Source: Sporolituus thermophilus DSM 23256 (GTDB lineage: Bacteria; Bacillota; Negativicutes; Sporomusales; Thermosinaceae). From it: a stretch of 64,000 nucleotides of DNA. The stretch is from positions 1 through 64,000 of the forward strand of contig NZ_FNBU01000004.1 in assembly GCF_900102435.1 (NCBI RefSeq), written 5' to 3'. A program made the translations under genes and the position numbers. Of the stretch, positions 58,396-64,000 are shown one piece after another; positions within the stretch are counted from its first letter, which is position 1; the number at the start of each line of letters is the position of its first letter. The notes beneath the pieces are model-generated. The model was not told where the DNA came from. It saw only the letters and a list, made by a program, of their open reading frames with translations, and did not search any database.

Positions 58396-58827
58396 GTGAA
58401 TGCCGATGGAGCCATTGTTTTGGAGTTTCCGCTGACCGGGGGAAATTTTGAAGGCGCCGGGGAAGCTTCCAGCAAAGTTAAACGCGTACTTCAGCAGTTG
58501 GGCATCCGGCCTGATATTGTGCGGCGGATCGCGATCGGCGCCTATGAAGCGGAAATGAATGTTATTATTCATGCGTGGCGGGGCGTGCTGCGCGCTTGTA
58601 TCTACGCCGATCATACTGAACTGACCATTGAAGACGAAGGGCCGGGAATTGCCAATATTGAACAGGCGATGCAAGAGGGATTTTCGACCGCGCCGGATCA
58701 TATCCGCGAGCTAGGGTTTGGCGCTGGCATGGGATTACCCAATATGCACAAATGTTCCGATGAATTTACGATTCAATCAGAAGTTAATGCGGGCACGAAA
58801 ATCCGAATGGTAATCCGCCATTCATGA
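58396..58827 (+). CDS. Small ATP-binding protein, RsbW/anti-sigma-like
   Basis: A 143-residue GHKL ATPase with the N-box as AYEAEMNVIIHAW, G1 as EDEGPGI and G2 as GAGMGLPNM. It lacks an H-box and membrane helices, so it resembles RsbW-type serine kinases. The start is GTG (58396). Placed between a DRTGG protein and a hydrogenase-like sensor, it is a candidate output for a redox/H2 signalling chain (inference). Confidence 0.8.
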   Translation: MNADGAIVLEFPLTGGNFEGAGEASSKVKRVLQQLGIRPDIVRRIAIGAYEAEMNVIIHAWRGVLRACIYADHTELTIEDEGPGIANIEQAMQEGFSTAPDHIRELGFGAGMGLPNMHKCSDEFTIQSEVNAGTKIRMVIRHS

Positions 58828-58843
58828 CTGTGTGGTGGGGAAA

Positions 58844-60187
58844 ATGGCAGAGTATTTTCACTCGGTGCGGCTTATTGCCAGTCGCTGCCAGGGATGTGTC
58901 AACTGCATAAAGCGTTGTCCTACGGAAGCCATTCGTATCCGGGGCGGCAAGGCGCAGATTACCGAGGCGCGCTGCATTGACTGCGGCGAGTGCATCCGGC
59001 GCTGTCCCAACCATGCCAAAACGGCGGTCACTGATTGTCTCGCCGATCTAAAAAACTACAAATATAATATTGCTTTGCCGGCACCGTCGCTTTATGCCCA
59101 GTTCGGCCTGGAAATCCCCATCGAGTCAATTTTGTGCGGTCTGTTGAATATCGGTTTTGACGAGGTCTTTGAGGTCGCGCAAGGTGCGGAAATTGTCGCT
59201 TTGGCCGTCCATCGCTATTTGCAGCGCGGTGACATCAAACGCCCGGCGATTTCTTCCGCGTGTCCGGCGGTCGTACGGCTCATTCAGGTGAAATACCCTG
59301 AATTAATTGATCACTTGGTTCCTGTTGACGCGCCGGTAGAAGTAGCCGCCCGGGTGGTGCGGACGGAGCGCGGCCCCGAGTTAGGGCTGGCGCCGGAAGA
59401 AATCGGAACATGGTTTATTACGCCTTGCCCGGCCAAGATGACGGCCGTCCGGCAGCCGCTGGGAACGGAGAAATCCAATATTAGCGGCGCACTGGCCATT
59501 GCGCAGGTTTACAGCTTTCTTCTTAAAACGTTGCCGGTCAATCCTGATGTTGATGCTAATGATAAGTGCGGCCGTCGCGCTTCCTGGCTCGGCATCGGCT
59601 GGGCCTGCGCCGGCGGCGAAACGGTGGCGGCTAAAGTGGACAACGCGCTTGTGGTCCACGAAATTCACAACGTCAGCGACGTCCTGGATCAGGTGGCTCT
59701 TGGCAAACTTGCCGGGGTGGACTATATTGAAGGGCTGGCCTGCGCCGGCGGCTGCATCGGCGGGCCGCTCACCGTGGAAAACCGCTTTGTGGCCGAACAC
59801 CGCATGAAACAGCGACTCAAGCTCATGCAGCAAGAGGATGGCAAAAACGGCAAGCAGCCCCGCCAGTCTTTTGACGAAGCCGAACTGGGCGGCGCCGAAC
59901 GGCGGGCGATTGAGCCCCGGCCCATCCTGCGCCTGGACGAGGATATTTTTAAGGCCATGTACAAAGTGGAAGTCATGGAGACAATGCTGAAAAAGTTGCC
60001 CGGCCTGGACTGCGGCTCCTGCGGTTCGCCAAACTGCAAGGCCTTGGCCGAAGACATCGCGCAGGGCACAGCCAGCGAAACGGACTGCGTGTTTAAATTG
60101 CGGGAGCGGGTGCGCGATTTGGCGAAGGAAATGGTAGACCTGGCGGAAAAACTGCCGCCATCACTGGATAAAGAAAATGGGGAGTAA
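58844..60187 (+). CDS. HydS-like sensory [FeFe]-hydrogenase homologue
   Basis: Two N-terminal [4Fe-4S] motifs (C15, C18, C21, C25; C44, C47, C50, C54) precede an H-cluster domain. H-cluster ligands are retained: C140 (SSACPAV), C195 (TPCPAK), C300 and C304 (ACAGGCIGG). In catalytic enzymes the first motif reads TSCCP; here the proton-transfer Cys is Ala139, as in described sensory HydS proteins. A C-terminal Fes domain (C390, C393, C398, C415) replaces a PAS domain. Start ATG 58844 with GGTGGGG; GTG 58832 is possible. It probably senses H2 or redox state rather than making H2 (inference). Confidence 0.85.
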   Translation: MAEYFHSVRLIASRCQGCVNCIKRCPTEAIRIRGGKAQITEARCIDCGECIRRCPNHAKTAVTDCLADLKNYKYNIALPAPSLYAQFGLEIPIESILCGLLNIGFDEVFEVAQGAEIVALAVHRYLQRGDIKRPAISSACPAVVRLIQVKYPELIDHLVPVDAPVEVAARVVRTERGPELGLAPEEIGTWFITPCPAKMTAVRQPLGTEKSNISGALAIAQVYSFLLKTLPVNPDVDANDKCGRRASWLGIGWACAGGETVAAKVDNALVVHEIHNVSDVLDQVALGKLAGVDYIEGLACAGGCIGGPLTVENRFVAEHRMKQRLKLMQQEDGKNGKQPRQSFDEAELGGAERRAIEPRPILRLDEDIFKAMYKVEVMETMLKKLPGLDCGSCGSPNCKALAEDIAQGTASETDCVFKLRERVRDLAKEMVDLAEKLPPSLDKENGE

Positions 60188-60190
60188 GAT

Positions 60191-60532
60191 ATGACCGTTA
60201 AGGAATTGGCAGACGCTTTGGAAGCGGAGGTATTAGCCGGCGCAGGTCGCCTGGACGGCGCCGTTACCGGCGGTTATGTGTCCGACTTGCTCAGTAATGT
60301 CATGGCGCAGGCGCCGGGCGGCGGTGTGTGGGTTACGATGCAGGCCCATCCTAACGTCGTGGCCGTCGCAGCCCTGACCGGCCTGACAGCCGTCGTCATT
60401 GCCGGCGGCGTCCGGCCTGAGGACGCTACGGTAAAAAAAGCGGCGGCCGAGGAAGTTGTCCTTCTTGCCACTGCTCTTTCAGCTTTCGAGGCAGTTGGCC
60501 GGCTGTACAGCATGGGTGTGCGGGGCTTGTGA
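60191..60532 (+). CDS. Second DRTGG-domain protein
   Basis: A 113-residue DRTGG protein (VTGGYVSDLLSNVMAQAPGGGVWVT... then AVVIAGGVRPED). It is distinct from the first copy at 58039 and lacks its cysteines. It starts three bases after the HydS-like gene and overlaps the PHP gene, so the set is translationally coupled. Confidence 0.78.
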   Translation: MTVKELADALEAEVLAGAGRLDGAVTGGYVSDLLSNVMAQAPGGGVWVTMQAHPNVVAVAALTGLTAVVIAGGVRPEDATVKKAAAEEVVLLATALSAFEAVGRLYSMGVRGL

Positions 60533-61275
60533 TGCGCCGGTACGTTGCTGACCTTCATGTTCACACCGTACTGTCACCGTGCGCCGCTGTGGAAATGACG
60601 CCGCGCAACATTATCTTGCACGCTGCCGCCGTAGGCATTGATATTGTGGCCATCACCGACCACAATGCCGGCGACAATGTGCCGGCCGCTTTGGCCGCGG
60701 CGGCGGGGACAGGGGTGACGGTGCTTCCGGGCATGGAAGTGGAGACGCGGGAAGAAGTTCATCTGATTGTCCTGTTTGATCAGCTAGCCGCTTTGCGGGA
60801 ATGGCAGCGGCTGGTCGAGGCCAATTCTCCCTATCTTGTCAACGATGCGGCCCGGTTTGGCGCGCAGTTTGTCGTTGACGCCGAAGATAATCTGCTGGAA
60901 GAAAAAGAGCGACTGTTATTGACTTCGCTGAAAATAGGAGTGGCCGAAACGGTGACAGCCGTTTCCTCTCTTGGCGGACTGTGTATCGCCGCCCATATTG
61001 ACCGTCCGTCTTACAGCATCCTGTCCCAGCTTGGGTTTGTGCCGGACGATTTATCGCTCGCGGCCGTGGAGGTATCAGGCCGGGTGAACCTGCGGGAGGC
61101 AAGGGGGCGGTTTCCGCAGGCAGGAAAGCTGCCTTTTGTCACTGCTTCCGATGCCCATACTATCGATGATTTCATTCGGGGCCCGAAAACAGTTTTTTTA
61201 ATAGAGCAACCTACCTTGGCGGAACTCCGGCAGGCTTTATATGGGCAAAACCAGCGAAAGGTGGTGGTGGTCTAG
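60529..61275 (+). CDS. PHP-domain phosphoesterase
   Basis: A 248-residue metal-dependent PHP protein with DLHVHTVLSPC, ITDHNAGDN, GMEVETREEVHLI and a final ASDAH, supplying the trinuclear metal-site His, Asp and Glu. Start GTG 60529 or ATG 60532. The substrate is unknown. PHP genes next to HydS-like and NuoE-like genes recur in Firmicutes (recalled), hinting at a nucleotide signal. Confidence 0.85.
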   Translation: MMRRYVADLHVHTVLSPCAAVEMTPRNIILHAAAVGIDIVAITDHNAGDNVPAALAAAAGTGVTVLPGMEVETREEVHLIVLFDQLAALREWQRLVEANSPYLVNDAARFGAQFVVDAEDNLLEEKERLLLTSLKIGVAETVTAVSSLGGLCIAAHIDRPSYSILSQLGFVPDDLSLAAVEVSGRVNLREARGRFPQAGKLPFVTASDAHTIDDFIRGPKTVFLIEQPTLAELRQALYGQNQRKVVVV

Positions 61276-61335
61276 CCGCAATGCTTTTTTTGCCTTGATA
61301 TGTTAATAAATTCACAAAGGAGGCTTTCGAAACGA

Positions 61336-61836
61336 ATGACTGGTAATAAGGAACACAATTGCTGCTGCTCAGGCGGCCAATCCACGGCGCTGACTCAACT
61401 TGATGAAATTCTGGCCAAATACCAGGGAGTTAAAGGCGCCCTTATCCCGGTTTTGCAGGAGGCGCAAAACGCCTATGGTTATCTGTCCAAAGAGGTTATT
61501 GAGTATATTTCTAAGAAGTTGGACATTCCTGTGAGCCAAATTTACGGCGTTGTCACTTTTTATGCTCAATTCCATCTTAACCCGCGGGGCCGTAACATTA
61601 TTCGCGTCTGCCAGGGTACAGCGTGTCATGTGCGCGGCGCCAAAGCCATTCTGAAAGCACTCGAGGAAAACCTCAAGATTACGGCCGGCGGTACGACGGC
61701 CGATCTCAAATTTACGCTGGAAACGGTGGCTTGCATTGGCGCCTGCGGTCTTGCTCCGGTCATGATGATCAACGATGATACGCACGGCCGTTTGACGCCG
61801 GAAGTTATCCCGGACATCTTGGCTAAATACTCGTAA
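61336..61836 (+). CDS. NuoE-type [2Fe-2S] subunit of NADH-linked hydrogenase/dehydrogenase
   Basis: A 166-residue thioredoxin-like [2Fe-2S] subunit (HydC/HndA/NuoE). The cluster ligands are in VCQGTACHVRG and VACIGACG. An N-terminal CCC near residue 8 is unusual. AAAGGAGG lies 11 bases before the ATG. With the NuoF-like gene it would form the NAD(P)H module of an electron-bifurcating [FeFe]-hydrogenase, whose large subunit should lie just past the window (inference). Confidence 0.9.
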   Translation: MTGNKEHNCCCSGGQSTALTQLDEILAKYQGVKGALIPVLQEAQNAYGYLSKEVIEYISKKLDIPVSQIYGVVTFYAQFHLNPRGRNIIRVCQGTACHVRGAKAILKALEENLKITAGGTTADLKFTLETVACIGACGLAPVMMINDDTHGRLTPEVIPDILAKYS

Positions 61837-61838
61837 AC

Positions 61839-62402
61839 ATGCGCGACTTGTCCCTGCATATTCTCGATTTGGTACAAAACTCGATTGAGGCGGGGGCCAG
61901 CGCTGTAGAAGTATCAATTATCGAAGATGCGGAGCATGACCTCTTGGCGCTGCAGGTAAGCGACAACGGGCGGGGTATGGATGAAACTATGCGCCGACAG
62001 GCTACCGACCCGTTTGTAACCAGCAGAACTACCCGCCGAGTCGGCTTGGGGCTGCCGCTGGCAGAAATGACGGCGCGGCGCACGGGCGGTTATTTAACAA
62101 TTGATTCACAGCCGGGCAGGGGAACAATGATAAAGGCGGTTTATGGTCGCAGTCATTGGGACCGGCCGCCCCTTGGCGATATAGCTGGCACGGTGCTCGC
62201 GATTATTGTCGCTAATCCGGATTTGGACTTTTCTTACCGTCATAAAGTGGGTGAACGCGAGTTTACCCTGGTGACACGGGAACTTAAAGCCGTTTTGGAC
62301 GGGGTGCCGTTCAGCCACCCGGAGGTGCTTGCCTGGCTAAAGGAGTATTTGCGGGAAGGGTTAGCTAATTTATACGGAGGTGTGACAGATGAAAACCATT
62401 GA
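61839..62402 (+). CDS. GHKL ATP-binding protein (kinase-like) in hydrogenase operon
   Basis: A 187-residue protein whose first 100 residues are a histidine-kinase-type ATPase domain: N-box LVQNSIEAGA, G1 SDNGRGMD, G2 VGLGLPLAEM. It has no H-box. The last about 80 residues form a separate unrecognised domain. It starts two bases after nuoE and overlaps the next gene by 14 bases. It is the second ATPase-fold protein of this cluster. Confidence 0.82.
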   Translation: MRDLSLHILDLVQNSIEAGASAVEVSIIEDAEHDLLALQVSDNGRGMDETMRRQATDPFVTSRTTRRVGLGLPLAEMTARRTGGYLTIDSQPGRGTMIKAVYGRSHWDRPPLGDIAGTVLAIIVANPDLDFSYRHKVGEREFTLVTRELKAVLDGVPFSHPEVLAWLKEYLREGLANLYGGVTDENH

Positions 62403-62754
62403 GGATTTAAAACGGTTGCGTGAACAGGTTCAGGCCCAGACCAAACTGAGACACGGAGCCGGTACGCAAATTATTGTCGGTATGGGGACATGCGGTATCG
62501 CTGCCGGCGCGCGCGAAGTGATGGCCGCCATTCTCGACGAGGTTGCCAAGCGCAAGCTCCAGGATGTAACCGTCCGGCAGACGGGGTGCATTGGCATGTG
62601 CGAAAAGGAAGTGTTGGTCGACGTAATTCGTCCCGGTGAGCCCCGCATCACCTACGGCAAGGTCAAAGTGGCCGACGTACCCAAGATCATTGCCGAGCAT
62701 GTCGTCAACGGGCGCATCGTGGAAGAACTGGTTGTCGGTAAACTCGACGCTTAA
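62389..62754 (+). CDS. Thioredoxin-like [2Fe-2S] ferredoxin
   Basis: A 121-residue protein of the NuoE/NuoF N-terminal thioredoxin-like ferredoxin fold. Only three cysteines are in the usual region (GMGTCGIAAGA and TGCIGMC), one short of the four normally expected, so cluster ligation may differ. It commonly sits between hydrogenase NuoE and NuoF genes. Confidence 0.85.
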   Translation: MKTIEDLKRLREQVQAQTKLRHGAGTQIIVGMGTCGIAAGAREVMAAILDEVAKRKLQDVTVRQTGCIGMCEKEVLVDVIRPGEPRITYGKVKVADVPKIIAEHVVNGRIVEELVVGKLDA

Positions 62755-62785
62755 TTAGGACCTGCAGTGAATGGGAGGAAAGAAA

Positions 62786-64000
62786 ATGGAACATATTAGA
62801 GCGCATGTTCTTATTTGCGCCGGCACGGGCTGCGTTTCTTCCGGATCCAAGAAAGTGGAAGCGGCTTTGCGCGCTGAGCTGGCCAGAACAGGCTTGGACA
62901 AAGAAGTCAAAGTTGTCGAAACCGGCTGTCATGGCTTCTGTGAAATGGGGCCGGTTGTCATCGTCTATCCGGAAGGCGTTTTTTACTGCCGTGTGCAGGA
63001 AAGCGACGTGCCGGAACTGGTCGAAAGCCACCTGTACAAGGGGCGGATCGTCGAGCGGCTTTTATACCGCGAGCCGGTCTCACACGAGAAAATTCCCCAT
63101 TACAGTGAAATTGGGTTTTATAAAAAACAAATGCGGTTGGTGCTGGCCAACTGTGGCCATATCAATCCTGAGTCGATCGAAGAATATATCGCGGTCGGCG
63201 GTTATGACGCCTTGGCCAAAGCGTTGACGGAAATGACCCCCGAGCAGGTAGTGGCCGAAGTCAAAAAGTCGGGCCTGCGCGGCCGGGGCGGCGGCGGTTT
63301 CCCCACTGGATTGAAGTGGGAGTTTACCCGTAATGCCAAAGGTGATAAGAAGTATGTAGTCTGCAACGCCGACGAGGGCGACCCTGGGGCTTTCATGGAC
63401 CGCAGCGTTCTCGAGGGCGATCCGCATCGCGTCATCGAGGGTATGGCCATTTGCGGCTACGCCATTGGCGCCGATGAAGGCTATGTCTATGTGCGGGCTG
63501 AATACCCGCTGGCGATAAAACGTCTCAAGCTGGCCATCAAACAAGCCGAGGACATGGGGCTGTTGGGCGACAACATCTTAGGAACCGGTTTTAATTTCCA
63601 CCTGAAAATCAAAGAAGGCGCCGGCGCGTTTGTCTGTGGTGAAGAAACGGCGCTGCTGGCCTCGATTGAAGGCAAGCGTGGCATGCCGCGGCCGCGGCCG
63701 CCTTTCCCGGCTATTTCCGGTCTGTGGGGCAAGCCCACTAACATTAACAATGTCGAGACTTTTGCCAACGTGCCGCAAATTATTACGCAGGGCGCCGACT
63801 GGTATGCCGGCATCGGCACCGAGCGCAGCAAAGGGACCAAAGTCTTTGCGCTTACCGGCCGGATTAACAATACCGGTCTGGCAGAAGTTCCCATGGGTAT
63901 TACCATGCGGGAAATCATCTATGACATCGGTGGCGGCATCCCCGGTGGCCGCAAGTTTAAGGCCGTCCAAATCGGTGGTCCGTCAGGTGGCTGTCTGCCG
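62786..64000 (+). CDS. NuoF/HydB-type flavoprotein subunit (cut by right edge)
   Basis: The first 405 codons of a NADH-binding subunit. Residues 1-110 are a thioredoxin-like [2Fe-2S] domain (CAGTGC, TGCHGFC). The NADH/FMN core has GLRGRGGGGFPTGLKW and CNADEGDPGAFMDR, then EETALLASIEGKRG and the start of the SLBB-like region. The ATG follows GGGAGGAAAG. The C-terminal iron-sulfur and ferredoxin domains lie outside the window. HydB of bifurcating hydrogenase is the best reading; an NAD-linked formate dehydrogenase subunit is possible. Confidence 0.92.
   Translation, partial: MEHIRAHVLICAGTGCVSSGSKKVEAALRAELARTGLDKEVKVVETGCHGFCEMGPVVIVYPEGVFYCRVQESDVPELVESHLYKGRIVERLLYREPVSHEKIPHYSEIGFYKKQMRLVLANCGHINPESIEEYIAVGGYDALAKALTEMTPEQVVAEVKKSGLRGRGGGGFPTGLKWEFTRNAKGDKKYVVCNADEGDPGAFMDRSVLEGDPHRVIEGMAICGYAIGADEGYVYVRAEYPLAIKRLKLAIKQAEDMGLLGDNILGTGFNFHLKIKEGAGAFVCGEETALLASIEGKRGMPRPRPPFPAISGLWGKPTNINNVETFANVPQIITQGADWYAGIGTERSKGTKVFALTGRINNTGLAEVPMGITMREIIYDIGGGIPGGRKFKAVQIGGPSGGCLP

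Overview
The window looks like the chromosome of an anaerobic, Gram-negative-staining Firmicute of the Negativicutes (Sporomusaceae-like; inference from gene content, no search was run). Firmicute traits are a T-box leader on valS, a ykkC-family riboswitch, CsoR/CopA, KtrAB, LonB beside LonA, and AdaA/AdaB as separate proteins. Anaerobic traits are a four-subunit 2-oxoacid:ferredoxin oxidoreductase, [FeFe]-hydrogenase genes, siroheme decarboxylase and radical-SAM enzymes. No rRNA, phage or CRISPR array is visible. The only mobile DNA is an ISLre2-like transposase cut by the left edge.

0-20 kb is catabolic and accessory. A YgeV-type sigma-54 activator is followed by three TATCA-N3-TGATA boxes and a clean -24/-12 promoter driving diaminopropionate ammonia-lyase, YgeY, D-aminoacylase and an MFS carrier. 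Next come a tiny membrane protein, an orphan SDR, and an IclR regulator with kduD-kduI (uronate/pectin breakdown). A ykkC subtype-2-like riboswitch overlapping a terminator precedes an MFS carrier and a LarA-family racemase. csoR-copA (copper), a B3/B4-domain protein, cysK and a two-domain polysaccharide deacetylase follow.

21-31 kb holds five tRNA genes (Arg; His-Gln-Lys-Leu), the adaA-adaB repair pair, two small minus-strand proteins, ktrB-ktrA with a structured leader, and a radical SAM/SPASM enzyme. Upstream of that enzyme is an unlisted 34-codon Cys/Tyr/Trp-rich peptide gene, a candidate modified-peptide (RiPP) pair. A GlnK/GlnL-like two-component system and tRNA-Gly close the region.

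31-50 kb is largely core: tig-clpP-clpX-lonB-lon-engB (protein quality control), an ahbA/ahbB siroheme decarboxylase pair, a phosphate acyltransferase, korABCD, a polyprenyl diphosphate synthase, a FadR-type regulator, and lactate permease with an FAD-linked 2-hydroxyacid dehydrogenase. A TGGTCTGACCA palindrome before korA suits a FadR-family repressor, so lactate uptake, oxidation and pyruvate-level ferredoxin reduction may be co-regulated.

50-64 kb carries tatA-tatC-ubiD, the T-box and valS, folC and an O-antigen-ligase-like protein. It ends in a dense hydrogenase-linked cluster: two DRTGG proteins, two ATPase-fold proteins, a HydS-like [FeFe]-hydrogenase homologue with the proton-transfer Cys replaced by Ala, a PHP phosphoesterase, NuoE, a [2Fe-2S] protein and a truncated NuoF.
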